DNA of 64,000 bases from Streptomyces spinoverrucosus (GCF_015712165.1 NZ_JADPZX010000001.1:1612001-1676000); one strand, 5' to 3'; positions 1 through 8,601 are shown, numbered from the stretch's first letter. Notes: generated from the letters alone by a model not told the origin. Numbers and translations are program-made.

Positions 1-959
1 ACTCCGTCCGGATCGGCTACTTCGGCAACCTCACCCACGCCACCGCGCTGGTCGGCCGGCAGCAGGGCTTCTTCCAGAAGGAACTCGGCGCCACCAAGGC
101 CCAGTACGCCACCTTCAACGCCGGACCCTCCGAGATCGAGGCCCTCAACTCGGGCTCCATCGACATCGGCTGGATCGGTCCGTCCCCGGCGATCAACGGT
201 TACCTGAAGTCGGGCGGCAAGAATCTGCGGATCATCGGCGGTTCGGCGTCGGGCGGTGTGAAGCTCGTGGTCAACCCCGAGAAGATCAAGTCTCTGAAGG
301 ACGTCAAGGGCAAGCGGATCGCCACCCCACAGCTCGGAAACACGCAGGACGTGGCGTTTCTGAACTGGATCGCCGAGCAGGGCTGGAAGGTCGACGCGCA
401 GAGCGGCGAGGGCGACGTCTCCGTGATCCGCACCGACAACAAGGTGACCCCGGACGCCTACAAGTCGGGGTCCGTCGACGGCGCATGGGTGCCCGAGCCG
501 ACCGCGTCGAAGCTGGTCGCCGAGGGCGCGAAGGTACTGCTCGACGAGTCGACGCTGTGGCCGGAGCAGCAGTTCGTGATCACGAACGTCATCGTCTCGC
601 AGAGCTTCCTCAAGGAGCACCCCAAGGCCGTCGAGGCGGTGCTGCGGGCGTCCGTCGAGACCAACAAATGGATCAACGCCAACCCCGGTAAGGCGAAGAC
701 GGCGGCGAACCAGCAGCTCCAGGTGGACACCGGAAAGCCGCTCCCGGCCGACGTGCTGGACCCGGCGTGGAAGTCGATCCGGATCACCGACGACCCCCTG
801 GCGGCCACCTTCGACACCCAGGCGGAGCACGCGGTGAAGGCGGGGCTGCTGGAGCAGTCCGACCTGAAGGGCATCTACGACCTCACGCCGCTCAACAAGA
901 TCCTCGCCGCCGAGGGCGAGGCCACCGTCGGCGACGCCGGCCTCGGCGCCGCTTCGTGA
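1..959 (+). CDS. ssuA: Sulfonate ABC transporter substrate-binding protein, 5' truncated by window edge
   Basis: Extracytoplasmic solute-binding protein of an aliphatic-sulfonate/taurine-type importer (NMT1/SsuA family). The reading frame is open from base 3, so the start and lipoprotein signal lie upstream of the window. The first visible residues (SVRIGYFGNLTHA) match the first beta strand of the mature domain. Further on are an IDIGWIGPSPAI segment and a GSVDGAWVPEPTAS segment typical of the ligand cleft of this family. 318 residues are visible, close to full mature length. The ATPase and permease genes follow immediately in the same direction, which supports the assignment. Taurine or nitrate specificity cannot be excluded from sequence alone; the sirohydrochlorin-type chelatase downstream favours sulfur assimilation. 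Confidence 0.85.
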   Translation, partial: SVRIGYFGNLTHATALVGRQQGFFQKELGATKAQYATFNAGPSEIEALNSGSIDIGWIGPSPAINGYLKSGGKNLRIIGGSASGGVKLVVNPEKIKSLKDVKGKRIATPQLGNTQDVAFLNWIAEQGWKVDAQSGEGDVSVIRTDNKVTPDAYKSGSVDGAWVPEPTASKLVAEGAKVLLDESTLWPEQQFVITNVIVSQSFLKEHPKAVEAVLRASVETNKWINANPGKAKTAANQQLQVDTGKPLPADVLDPAWKSIRITDDPLAATFDTQAEHAVKAGLLEQSDLKGIYDLTPLNKILAAEGEATVGDAGLGAAS

Positions 960-983
960 GGCCCTGATGAATTTCCGGACAAG

Positions 984-1019
984 TGCCCAGATGACTGCCC
1001 AGATGACTGCCCAGTTGAG
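984..1019. repeat. Three 12-bp tandem repeats between ssuA and ssuB
   Basis: The unit TGCCCAGATGAC occurs twice without a gap, followed by a third copy ending TTGAG, filling most of the ssuA-ssuB gap just before the ssuB ribosome binding site. It may tune translation or be a slippage product; no function is demonstrated. Confidence 0.7.
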
Positions 1020-1037
1020 TTCCAGGAGGTGACGACC

Positions 1038-1826
1038 ATGGCCACGACCTTCGCCAAGGCCGCCGACGCCGGTACGTCGGTGGAGCACGCCGCGCGCATC
1101 GAGCATGTCTCGAAGTCCTTCGCCGGCCCAGCCGGGCAGCAGCTCGTCCTCGACGACATCACGCTCGATGTCGCGCCCGGCGAGTTCGTCACCCTCCTGG
1201 GGGCCTCGGGCTGCGGCAAGTCCACGCTGCTGAACCTGGTGGCGGGGCTCGACAAGCCGTCGTCCGGCGCGATCTCGACGGACGGCCGTCCGGCGCTGAT
1301 GTTCCAGGAGCACGCCCTCTTCCCGTGGCTGACCGCGGGCAAGAACATCGAGCTGGCCCTGAAGCTGCGCGGTGTGCCCAAGGGCGACCGGCGCGGCCGG
1401 GCGGAGGAACTGCTGGAGCTGGTCCGGCTCCAGGGGGCGTACGGAAAGCGCGTCCACGAACTCTCCGGCGGTATGCGGCAGCGGGTGGCGATGGCCCGTG
1501 CGCTCGCGCAGGACAGCAAGCTGCTGCTGATGGACGAGCCGTTCGCGGCGCTGGACGCGATCACCCGCGACGTGCTGCACGACGAGCTGACCCGGATCTG
1601 GAACGAGACGCAGCTGTCGGTGCTGTTCGTGACGCACAACGTGCGCGAGGCGGTGCGGCTCGCGCAGCGCGTCGTGCTGCTGTCGTCGCGTCCGGGACGG
1701 ATCGCGCGCCAGTGGACGGTCGACATCCCGCAGCCGCGCCGCATCGAGGACGCCGCGGTGGCGGAACTGTCCCGTGAGATCACCGAGGAACTGCGTGGGG
1801 AGATCCGCCGCCATGGCCAGCACTGA
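1038..1826 (+). CDS. ssuB: Sulfonate ABC transporter ATP-binding protein
   Basis: Cytoplasmic ATPase that powers the sulfonate importer. All nucleotide-binding motifs are visible in 262 residues: Walker A GASGCGKST, the Q-loop in LMFQEHALFPW, the ABC signature LSGGMRQRVAMARAL, Walker B LLLMDEPFAALDA and the H-loop VLFVTHNVREA. The ATG at 1038 is chosen over the in-frame GTG at 1029 because AGGAGG at 1024-1029 sits 8 nt before it and would overlap the GTG. It lies about 78 nt after ssuA and overlaps ssuC by 14 nt, so the three are one operon. Sub-family assignment (sulfonate rather than nitrate/taurine) rests on the neighbouring genes. Confidence 0.88.
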   Translation: MATTFAKAADAGTSVEHAARIEHVSKSFAGPAGQQLVLDDITLDVAPGEFVTLLGASGCGKSTLLNLVAGLDKPSSGAISTDGRPALMFQEHALFPWLTAGKNIELALKLRGVPKGDRRGRAEELLELVRLQGAYGKRVHELSGGMRQRVAMARALAQDSKLLLMDEPFAALDAITRDVLHDELTRIWNETQLSVLFVTHNVREAVRLAQRVVLLSSRPGRIARQWTVDIPQPRRIEDAAVAELSREITEELRGEIRRHGQH

Positions 1827-2724
1827 CACGCCCGCCGTCAAGAACGTCAAGGACGGCAAGGACGGCCACGACCTGGCCGGCCTCGAGGCGGGCCTGGACG
1901 CCCTGGAGACGGTGCACACCGGGCGTACGCCGCTGCGCACGACGTTCACGCAGAAGATCGTGCCGCCGGTCACCGCCATCCTGCTGGTGCTGGCGGTGTG
2001 GCAGGCGCTGATCAGCTTCAACGTCGTCGACGACCCGAGCAAGCTGCCCTCCCCCTCCGACGTGTGGGGCGAGGTCCGCACGGCCTGGCTGCAGGGCACC
2101 CTGTTCGACTACATCTGGACCAGCGTCTCCCGTGGCCTGCTGGGCTTTTTGCTGGCGCTGGCCATCGGCACCCCGCTGGGGCTGCTGGTGGCCCGGGTGC
2201 GGTTCGTGCGGGCGGCGATCGGGCCGATCCTGTCCGGACTGCAGTCGCTGCCGTCGGTGGCCTGGGTGCCGCCGGCCGTCATCTGGCTCGGCCTGAACAA
2301 CCAGATGATGTACGCCGTGATCCTGCTGGGCGCCGTCCCGTCCATCGCCAACGGCCTGGTCTCGGGCGTGGACCAGGTGCCGCCGCTGTTCCTGCGGGCG
2401 GGCCGCACGCTCGGCGCGACCGGTCTGAAGGGCACCTGGCACATCGTGATGCCGGCCGCGCTGCCCGGCTACCTGGCCGGTCTGAAGCAGGGCTGGGCGT
2501 TCTCGTGGCGGTCGCTGATGGCCGCCGAGATCATCGCTTCCTCCCCCGACCTGGGCGTGGGGCTCGGCCAGTTGCTGGAGAACGGCCGCAACACCAGCTC
2601 CATGTCCATGGTGTTCCTCGCCATCCTGCTCATCCTCGTCGTCGGTATCGCCATCGACCTGCTGATCTTCAGCCCGCTGGAGCGGCGGGTGCTGCGCAGC
2701 CGCGGCCTGCTGGTGAAGAGCTGA
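1813..2724 (+). CDS. ssuC: Sulfonate ABC transporter permease
   Basis: Inner-membrane channel of the importer (BPD_transp_1 family, 303 residues). A hydrophilic N-terminus of about 50 residues precedes the first membrane span (VTAILLVLAVWQALI). Several more spans follow. The cytoplasmic EAA loop that contacts the ATPase is recognisable around RAGRTLGATGLKGTWHIVMP. The ATG at 1813 is used because it follows a GGGGAG-rich binding site inside ssuB; an in-frame start at 1774 lies deeper inside ssuB and has no comparable site. The next gene starts 5 nt after the stop, so the chelatase is co-transcribed. Confidence 0.87.
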   Translation: MASTDTPAVKNVKDGKDGHDLAGLEAGLDALETVHTGRTPLRTTFTQKIVPPVTAILLVLAVWQALISFNVVDDPSKLPSPSDVWGEVRTAWLQGTLFDYIWTSVSRGLLGFLLALAIGTPLGLLVARVRFVRAAIGPILSGLQSLPSVAWVPPAVIWLGLNNQMMYAVILLGAVPSIANGLVSGVDQVPPLFLRAGRTLGATGLKGTWHIVMPAALPGYLAGLKQGWAFSWRSLMAAEIIASSPDLGVGLGQLLENGRNTSSMSMVFLAILLILVVGIAIDLLIFSPLERRVLRSRGLLVKS

Positions 2725-2729
2725 TCCCC

Positions 2730-3470
2730 ATGCGCCACGAACCGGTCCTTCTCGTCATCGCCCACGGCAGCCGCGACCCGCGGCACGCCGCGACCGTGCA
2801 CGCCCTGGTGCGGCGGGTGCGGTCGCTGCGGCCGGGCCTGCGTGTCGAAACCGGTTTCCTGGACTTCAACATCCCGTCCGTGCAGGGCGTACTGGAGTCC
2901 CTGGCGGCGGAGGGGGTCCGCGATGTCGTGGCGTTGCCGCTGTTGCTGACGCGCGCTTTCCATGCGAAGGCGGACATCCCGGCGGTGCTGCGCGAGGCCC
3001 CGCGGCGGCTGCGGATCCGCCAGGCGGAGGTGCTCGGCCCCTCGCCGCTGCTGCTCGACGCGCTGGAGCGGCGGCTGTACGAGGCGGGGCTGACGCCCGC
3101 CGACAAGTCCTCGACCGGGGTCGTGCTGGCCTCGGCGGGGTCCACCGACCCGGAGGCGATCGCAGTGATCGCAGAAATCGCGCGGGAGTGGCGGCACACC
3201 GGTTGGTGCGCCGTGCGACCTGCGTTCGCCTCCGCATCCCTCCCCCGTACCGAGGACGCGGTACGGGAGCTGCGCACCCTCGGCTGCGCACGCGTCGCCG
3301 TCGCGCCGTACGTCCTGGCCCCCGGCTTCCTGCCGGACCGCATCGCGCGGGGGGCGGCCGAGGCGGACGTACTGGCCGATGTGCTGGGCCCGGCGCCGGA
3401 GGTGGCCCGGGTGCTGCTGGAGCGGTACGACGGGGCGCGGGTGCCGATGCTGACGGCTGTCGGGGCCTGA
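2730..3470 (+). CDS. CbiX/SirB-type sirohydrochlorin chelatase
   Basis: Predicted metal chelatase inserting Fe2+ (siroheme) or Co2+ into sirohydrochlorin. The 246-residue protein begins MRHEPVLLVIAHGSRDPR. The HGS at about residue 11 is the family's N-terminal metal-binding histidine motif. PLLLTRAFHAKADIP around residue 78 supplies the second conserved histidine. A second half resembling a repeat of the domain follows, with a less conserved active-site region (APYVLAPGFLPDRI), as expected of a two-domain chelatase. It starts 5 nt after ssuC. Sulfite released from sulfonates is reduced by siroheme-dependent sulfite reductase, so a siroheme-making enzyme fits this operon. A cobalamin role is less likely here. 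Confidence 0.82.
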   Translation: MRHEPVLLVIAHGSRDPRHAATVHALVRRVRSLRPGLRVETGFLDFNIPSVQGVLESLAAEGVRDVVALPLLLTRAFHAKADIPAVLREAPRRLRIRQAEVLGPSPLLLDALERRLYEAGLTPADKSSTGVVLASAGSTDPEAIAVIAEIAREWRHTGWCAVRPAFASASLPRTEDAVRELRTLGCARVAVAPYVLAPGFLPDRIARGAAEADVLADVLGPAPEVARVLLERYDGARVPMLTAVGA

Positions 3471-3490
3471 ACGAGCGCTCCTGCTGAGTC

Positions 3491-3505
3491 GAAGCGGAGC
3501 GCTTC
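3491..3505 (+). terminator. Short hairpin after the ssu/chelatase operon
   Basis: GAAGCG-GAG-CGCTTC, a perfect 6-bp stem followed by TCTCC, lies 21 nt past the chelatase stop codon. It is short and lacks a U tract, so it is only a weak terminator candidate. Confidence 0.3.
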
Positions 3506-3576
3506 TCCGTCGGCCGAGGCCCGCAAGTGTGGCAGCCTGTGATCAACAAGAACGGCCGCCTCGTCAGGACCAACTC

Positions 3577-4026
3577 ATGACCGACAAGCTCAGCCGGCGC
3601 GTGGCGCCGTTCCTTCTCCTCCTCCAGGTTGCCTACGTCGTCCTGCTGACGGTGGCCTTCACGGTCCTGCCGCCGGACACGGGGGGAATCGACCAGCCGG
3701 ACACCACGGCGATGGAGAAGGCGGTCGTCCCCGCCGCCGCCCTCGGCATCATCGTGGCCCTGGCGGGCGCGGCCGCGCTTCTTGGGCTGGAGAAGGCGCG
3801 TACGCGCAGCCCCCGGGGCGTGCGTGCGGTGTGGCTGGCGCTCGTCGCCCTGGGCCAACTCGCCATCGCGGCCAAGGCACTGCTCAACGCCCTCGGCCAG
3901 ACGCCCGGCCCGGACACCGTGGTGGCGGCGGGCATGATCGCGGCCGCTGTGTGCGTTGCCGTCGGGTGTGCGCTCGAGGTACCAGGGCCGTCGTCGGCGT
4001 CGGCGTCAGGGGCGCGGGTCGTCTGA
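3577..4026 (+). CDS. Small four-helix membrane protein, function unknown
   Basis: A 149-residue integral membrane protein not recognised as a named family. Four hydrophobic stretches are visible: about residues 11-30 (FLLLLQVAYVVLLTVAFTVL), 46-67, 79-101 and 108-128. A polar loop rich in Asp/Gly/Pro lies between helices 1 and 2 and a short Ser/Ala tail follows helix 4. The ATG at 3577 is preceded by CAGGA at 7 nt; an in-frame start at 3529 lacks a binding site. The gene stands alone: the preceding operon ends 106 nt upstream and the next gene is convergent, 11 nt away. No catalytic residues stand out. Confidence 0.7.
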   Translation: MTDKLSRRVAPFLLLLQVAYVVLLTVAFTVLPPDTGGIDQPDTTAMEKAVVPAAALGIIVALAGAAALLGLEKARTRSPRGVRAVWLALVALGQLAIAAKALLNALGQTPGPDTVVAAGMIAAAVCVAVGCALEVPGPSSASASGARVV

Positions 4027-4037
4027 CCTGACCAAGG

Positions 4038-4592
4038 TCACTCTGGCGTCGGCTCGGTGAGTTCCACGAGCTTGACGACGGTGTTCCAGTTCCTGGTCGT
4101 GGCCATCACGCCCTTGTTCAGCCGGGGTTTGGCCAGGTACTCGGCGAGCTTGGAGCGGCCCAGGCCGTTCGGCGCGTACAGGTACAGGACGCGGTCACCG
4201 AGCCGGAACTCCTCGGGGAGGAAGGCGGCCTGGTCGATCTCGGCGAAGCGCTCCGCGTCGACCGGCGCGGAGAAGTACGTGGCGTGCAGCTGCTTGCCCT
4301 CCAGTTCGGCGGCCGGGAACGGGCAACTGTCGGCGACCGCCCGCAGATAGGCGTGGTCGCGCACCATGACGTCCACCGCGAAGCCGAACTGTTCCTCGAT
4401 CGCCTGCGTGAGCTCGGCGGCCAGGGACTCCTCGTCGCCGTGTCCGCTCGCGAACACGGCCTGGCCGCTCTGCAGATACGTACGCACGGCGTCGTACCCG
4501 AGGTTCTCCATGAGGGCGCGCAGGTCGGCCATCGGGACCTTCTTGCTGCCGCCCACGTTGATTCCGCGCAGCAGCGCCGCGTACGTCGTCAT
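4038..4592 (-). CDS. DUF1697 family protein
   Basis: A 184-residue soluble protein matching the DUF1697 family by its N-terminal signature (ALLRGINVGG..KVPMADLRALMENLG), the central RTYLQSGQAVF strand and the C-terminal NWNTVVKL segment. Length equals the usual family length. The family is widespread in bacteria and has no established biochemical role, so none is inferred. A binding site AGGGTGG lies just before the ATG. The gene is convergent with the small membrane protein and divergent from the MMPL exporter, so it is probably monocistronic. Confidence 0.8.
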   Translation of the reverse strand: MTTYAALLRGINVGGSKKVPMADLRALMENLGYDAVRTYLQSGQAVFASGHGDEESLAAELTQAIEEQFGFAVDVMVRDHAYLRAVADSCPFPAAELEGKQLHATYFSAPVDAERFAEIDQAAFLPEEFRLGDRVLYLYAPNGLGRSKLAEYLAKPRLNKGVMATTRNWNTVVKLVELTEPTPE

Positions 4593-4979
4593 CCGTCCAC
4601 CCTAGGCCCTGGCGGCCGTCGTGCCCCGTGGGGGCGGGCACGACGGCCGGTCCTGGGTGGGGGTTGCGCGAAACTCTGGCCGATGAACGGGCCGGGATCA
4701 ACCACTACACGCACCTGTGACTTGCTCAACAAAGTTTTGTAATCACGAGTCGGCACAAAGGGCGCCAAGGCCGGATCCCTGATCATCGGCCCGGACATCC
4801 GCCGATAGATGTAAGGGGCCGGTGTCCTCCCCAGTGCTGAGAGTGGGGTGGCCGTTCGGAGGATCCAGGGCCCCGGCGCTTCACCGGGCAGCACGACGAG
4901 ACGGCTTTATCCGGCCCATACCTTCGAGACGAAAGGTGGCGGCAGGGGGCCGCCACCGCTCACGAGGGGGCAGCCCGTC
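4593..4979. promoter_or_regulatory. 387-nt divergent intergenic region (DUF1697 / MMPL exporter)
   Basis: This gap carries no convincing gene. It holds three structured elements: a perfect 14-bp stem with a 9-nt loop at 4613-4649, the inverted repeat ACAAA-GT-TTTGT at 4729-4740 in a locally AT-rich patch, and a perfect 9-bp stem at 4935-4957 directly before the exporter's ribosome binding site. The AT-rich patch is the most promoter-like part, but no clean -35/-10 pair could be fixed. Confidence 0.6.
4935..4957 (+). promoter_or_regulatory. Hairpin in the 5' leader of the MMPL exporter gene
   Basis: GGTGGCGGC and GCCGCCACC form a perfect 9-bp stem around the loop AGGGG. The ribosome binding site GAGGGGG (4964-4970) begins 6 nt after the stem. 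Such placement could affect translation initiation or early termination. Regulation itself is inference. Confidence 0.5.
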
Positions 4980-7256
4980 ATGGGGAACGGAGACATACGC
5001 GTGCGGGGACTCGCCGCCCGGGCCGGCGGCTGGAGCGCCCGGCACCGATGGGCGGCCGTGGGGATCTGGGTGCTGTTCGTCGTCCTGGCGATGGGGCTCG
5101 GTTCGGCCGCAGGCCGGGTCGACGTCAAGGACAGCGACCAGCTCAAGGGGGAGACACACACCGCCGCGAAGATCATCGAGGACGCCGGCATCGAGGAACC
5201 GGCCAGTGAGACCGTCCTGATCCAGTCGAAGGACGGCAGCCTCAAGGCCACGGATCCCGCGTTCCGGGCCGCCGTCACCGATGTGGTGAAGGCCGTCGAC
5301 GCGACCGGTGAGGTCACGGACATCACCACGCCGTACGACACGAAGACGATTTCCCAGGACGGCCGCAGCGCCCTGGTGCAGTTCGACATCCGCGGGGACT
5401 CGAACACCGCCGGTGAGCGGGTGGAGCCGGTCCTGAAGGCCGTCGAGCGGGTCCAACAGGAGCACGAGACGCTGCGGATCGAGGAGATCGGCGGCGCCAG
5501 CATGATGAAGACGTTCGACGACGCGTTCGGCGACGACTTCAAGAAGGCCGAGTACTCGGCCGTACCGGTGGCGCTCGGGATTCTGCTCATCGCGTTCGGC
5601 GCGGTGGTGGCGGCGCTGCTGCCGGTGGCGCTGGCGATCACGGCGATCATGGCGACGATGGGCCTGATGGGCGTCGTCAGCCATGTGATGCCGATGAGCG
5701 ACACCGCCAACTCCGTGATGCTGCTGGTCGGTCTGGCCGTCGGCGTCGACTACTGCCTGTTCTATCTGCGCCGCGAGCGCGAGGAGCGCGAGGCAGGCCG
5801 GGACGCGCAGACGGCGCTGCGGGTCGCCGCCGCGACGAGTGGTCGGGCGATCATCGTCTCCGGTGTCACGGTGTGCGTGGCGATGGCGGGCATGCTGTTC
5901 ACGGGGCTCGCCGAGTTCGAGGCGATGGGCCTGGCCTCCCTGATGGTCGTGGCGGTCGCCATGGTCGGTTCGGTGACGGTGCTGCCGGCTTTGCTGTCGC
6001 TGCTGGGCGAGCGGGTGGAGAAGGGCCGGATACCGTTTCTGCGGCGCCGTCGCCGGAACGGCAACGGCGCCGGCTCCGGCTCCGGGGAGAGCCGGTTCTG
6101 GACCGCCGTACTGAAGGGCGTCCTCGCCAAGCCCGTGGTCTCCGTGGTCGTGGCGGCCGGCGCGCTGCTGGCGATCTCCGCTCCCGCGCTCGGCATGAAG
6201 ACGCAGAACCTCACGCTGGACCAGGAGTTCGGCGACTCGCTGCCCATCGTGCAGACGTACAACCGGGTCAACGAGGCCTTCCCGGGCGGCTCCGAGCCGG
6301 CCGAGGTGGTCGTCAGGGCGGACGACATCAACGCGCCCGACGTGCAGTCGGCGCTCGCCGACTTCCGTGAACGGGCGATCAGTTCGGGCGCCTCACGCGG
6401 CCCGGTCGACATCAAGCTGGACGACGCGAAGAACGTCGCCTTCGTATACGTCCCGCTGGTCGGCGGTTCCGACCTGGACAAGGCGGGCGCGAGCCTGGAC
6501 AAACTCCGCGACGAGGTGCGGCCCGCGACGCTCGGCACGGTCGAGGGCGTCCAGGCGCCGATCACCGGTCAGGTCGCCGGTTCGAAGGACTTCAACGACC
6601 AGCTCGTCGGTTCGGTCGCCCCGGTCTTCGTGTTCGTCGTGGTGTTCGCGTTCCTGCTGATGCTGCTGTCGTTCCGTTCGCTGACGATCGCCATCACCTC
6701 GATCGCGCTGAACCTGCTGTCGGTGGGCGCGGCCTACGGCATCCTGGTCGCCGTCTTCCAGCACGGCTGGGGCGCGTCACTGGTGGGCGCGGAGGGTGTG
6801 GGCGCCATCGTCAGCTGGCTGCCGCTGTTCCTGTTCGTGATCCTGTTCGGCCTGTCGATGGACTACCACGTGTTCGTGGTCTCGCGGATCCGTGAGGCGC
6901 GGCTGCGTGGCCGTACGACGAAGGACGCCATCACGCACGGCGTGGTCACCACGGCGGGGGTCGTGACCAGCGCCGCGGTCATCATGGTCGCCGTCTTCGC
7001 GATCTTCGGCACCCTGTCGATGCAGTCCATGAAGCAGATGGGCGTCGGCCTCGCGGCGGCGGTGCTCATCGACGCGACGATCATCCGGGGTGTGCTGCTG
7101 CCGGCGGTGATGGCGCTGCTCGGTGAGCGGAACTGGTATCTGCCGAAGTGGCTCCGCCGGCTGCCCGACCTGACACACGACGAGACCGCCGACGCGGTGA
7201 CGGGGACGCGGACGCCGGTGGTGGAGGAAGAGGAAGGGGAGCGGGTGCGGGTCTGA
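4980..7256 (+). CDS. MMPL/RND-type membrane transporter
   Basis: A 758-residue actinobacterial MMPL protein, proton-driven exporters of lipids or small molecules. The layout is a first span (RWAAVGIWVLFVVLAMGLG), an extracytoplasmic domain rich in charged residues, a cluster of five spans containing GLAVGVDYCLFYLRRERE, a cytoplasmic basic linker (FLRRRRRNGNG), then the repeat of the same plan with GLSMDYHVFVVSRIREA. The paired DY motifs (VDYCLF and MDYHVF) are the proton-relay Asp-Tyr pairs of the family. The ATG at 4980 follows GAGGGGG at 9 nt. The C-terminus is acidic (VVEEEEGERVRV). Substrate unknown. No TetR repressor is adjacent; control may act through the leader hairpin or the upstream inverted repeat. 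Confidence 0.88.
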   Translation: MGNGDIRVRGLAARAGGWSARHRWAAVGIWVLFVVLAMGLGSAAGRVDVKDSDQLKGETHTAAKIIEDAGIEEPASETVLIQSKDGSLKATDPAFRAAVTDVVKAVDATGEVTDITTPYDTKTISQDGRSALVQFDIRGDSNTAGERVEPVLKAVERVQQEHETLRIEEIGGASMMKTFDDAFGDDFKKAEYSAVPVALGILLIAFGAVVAALLPVALAITAIMATMGLMGVVSHVMPMSDTANSVMLLVGLAVGVDYCLFYLRREREEREAGRDAQTALRVAAATSGRAIIVSGVTVCVAMAGMLFTGLAEFEAMGLASLMVVAVAMVGSVTVLPALLSLLGERVEKGRIPFLRRRRRNGNGAGSGSGESRFWTAVLKGVLAKPVVSVVVAAGALLAISAPALGMKTQNLTLDQEFGDSLPIVQTYNRVNEAFPGGSEPAEVVVRADDINAPDVQSALADFRERAISSGASRGPVDIKLDDAKNVAFVYVPLVGGSDLDKAGASLDKLRDEVRPATLGTVEGVQAPITGQVAGSKDFNDQLVGSVAPVFVFVVVFAFLLMLLSFRSLTIAITSIALNLLSVGAAYGILVAVFQHGWGASLVGAEGVGAIVSWLPLFLFVILFGLSMDYHVFVVSRIREARLRGRTTKDAITHGVVTTAGVVTSAAVIMVAVFAIFGTLSMQSMKQMGVGLAAAVLIDATIIRGVLLPAVMALLGERNWYLPKWLRRLPDLTHDETADAVTGTRTPVVEEEEGERVRV

Positions 7257-7315
7257 GGTCCGAGCCCCCGCCCGGTCGGGGCCCTCCTTTCCGGGCAGGC
7301 CGGACCCCTCATCGG

Positions 7316-7356
7316 CCGAGGGCCCGTCGGTTCCAGTGGAACCGGCGGGCCCTCGG
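7316..7356. terminator. Bidirectional terminator between MMPL gene and glycosyltransferase gene
   Basis: A 19-bp stem (left arm 7316-7334, right arm 7338-7356, loop AGT) with a single T-G wobble sits between two convergent stop codons at 7256 and 7365. Length, pairing and position make it a strong factor-independent type structure, although without a long U tract, as is common in Streptomyces. Confidence 0.85.
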
Positions 7357-7364
7357 TCCTGCGC

Positions 7365-8564
7365 TCACGCCCTCACGCGCGCCGCGGCCAGCTCGGCCTC
7401 GATCAGGTCGGCCGCCCGCCGCGTGCCGCCCTCCTTCGCCATCTCCGCCCGGAGGTCCGCCAGCCGGCGGGCGACCTCCGGGTCGTCGACGAGCGCGAGG
7501 GCCGCCTCGCGGAGCGTCTCGGCGGTGGCCTCCTCCGCCGGGACGTGGCGGGCCACGCCGAGGCCCTGGAGCATGTCCGCGTTGCCGAACTGGTCGACCG
7601 CCTGCGGTACGGCGATCATCGGGGTGGCCGTGGCCATGCCCTCTTGGCTGCCGCCCGCGCCCGCGTGCGTGACGAACAGGTCGGCCTGCTTGAGGATCGC
7701 GAGCTGCGGGACCCAGGACCGCACCTCCACGTTCCCCGGCACCTCCCCGAGCTCGGCGGGGTCCACGTGCTTGCCGATCTGGAGGACCAGGTGCCAGCCC
7801 GGCAGCCCGGCGAACGCCTTCACGCACTCCTGGTAGAACTCCGGCTGCTTGGTGAAGGCCGACCCGAGCGAGACGAGCACGACCTTCTCGGCGTCGGCGG
7901 GCCGCTGCCAGTCGCCCTCCGCGCTGCGGTCGCCCTGGCAGGCGCCGACGAAGGAGTGCACGGTCTCGTCGACCCGATCGGCGTTCGGCTGGAGCGCCTT
8001 CGGGATCAGGACGAGGGAACGGGCCGGGCGGCCGGCGAACGGGTCGGGGTGCTGGGAGATGCCGTTCTCCTTCAGCCAGGCCTCAAAGCGCGCGTAGTAG
8101 GCCCGGCCCCGCTCGGTCTTCTTGGGCTCCTCCCACATCGGCTCGGCGACCTCCTCCTCGTAACCGTCCCAGGCGACGAGGTTCGGCGAGAGGGAGACGG
8201 CCGGGACGCCCCAGCGGTGGGCCAGCACCCGTGCCGGGTACGAGCTGATGTCGTGCAGCACGAGGTCCGGCTCGTCGCCCTCGTACGCCGCGATCAGCTG
8301 CGGCAGAGCCTGGATGGCGTCGTTCAGGAACGGCTCGACGTTGTCCAGCAGGGTGGTGCCCCACGCCTCCGGGTCGTCGTCGGGCGAGGGCAGCGTCGAG
8401 TTCCACAGCTTCACCTCGGCACCGGTCCCGGCGACCTTCTCCGCGAACACCGGAGGGATCGCGTACGTCACCCGGTGCCCGCGCGCGACGAGCTCGCGGA
8501 TCACCTCCAGGCTCGGGTTCACGTGGCCGTGGGCGGCGATGGAGAACATGGCGATGTGGGTCAT
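7365..8564 (-). CDS. Macrolide-type UDP-glycosyltransferase (OleD/Mgt family)
   Basis: A GT1/GT-B fold enzyme of 399 residues. N-terminal [20 protein letters not shown] carries the catalytic base histidine motif (AAHGHVNPS) shared with OleD, OleI and Mgt enzymes, which inactivate macrolides by glucosylating the desosamine 2'-OH. The C-terminal nucleotide-sugar site is visible as [19 protein letters not shown], and [28 protein letters not shown], where HAGxGGSxEG and DQ are the donor-binding residues. The start is placed at ATG 8564 because a TTGCAC-18-TATGGT promoter puts transcription start on it; ATG 8576 would lie inside the -10 region. Role in self-resistance or xenobiotic glycosylation is inferred. 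It is not translationally coupled to the ABC operon ending 76 nt upstream. Confidence 0.85.
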   Translation of the reverse strand: MTHIAMFSIAAHGHVNPSLEVIRELVARGHRVTYAIPPVFAEKVAGTGAEVKLWNSTLPSPDDDPEAWGTTLLDNVEPFLNDAIQALPQLIAAYEGDEPDLVLHDISSYPARVLAHRWGVPAVSLSPNLVAWDGYEEEVAEPMWEEPKKTERGRAYYARFEAWLKENGISQHPDPFAGRPARSLVLIPKALQPNADRVDETVHSFVGACQGDRSAEGDWQRPADAEKVVLVSLGSAFTKQPEFYQECVKAFAGLPGWHLVLQIGKHVDPAELGEVPGNVEVRSWVPQLAILKQADLFVTHAGAGGSQEGMATATPMIAVPQAVDQFGNADMLQGLGVARHVPAEEATAETLREAALALVDDPEVARRLADLRAEMAKEGGTRRAADLIEAELAAARVRA

Positions 8565-8571
8565 GTCCTCG

Positions 8572-8601
8572 ACCATACGCGAGACGAGACGTCTCGTGCA
8601 A
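8572..8601 (-). promoter_or_regulatory. Leaderless promoter with embedded palindromic operator for the glycosyltransferase
   Basis: On the minus strand TTGCAC (8601-8596) and TATGGT (8577-8572) are 18 nt apart, giving a predicted transcript start at or next to ATG 8564. The perfect 14-bp palindrome ACGAGACGTCTCGT (8584-8597) fills the spacer and touches the -35 box, the classical position for a repressor site. The cognate regulator is not adjacent. Confidence 0.6.
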
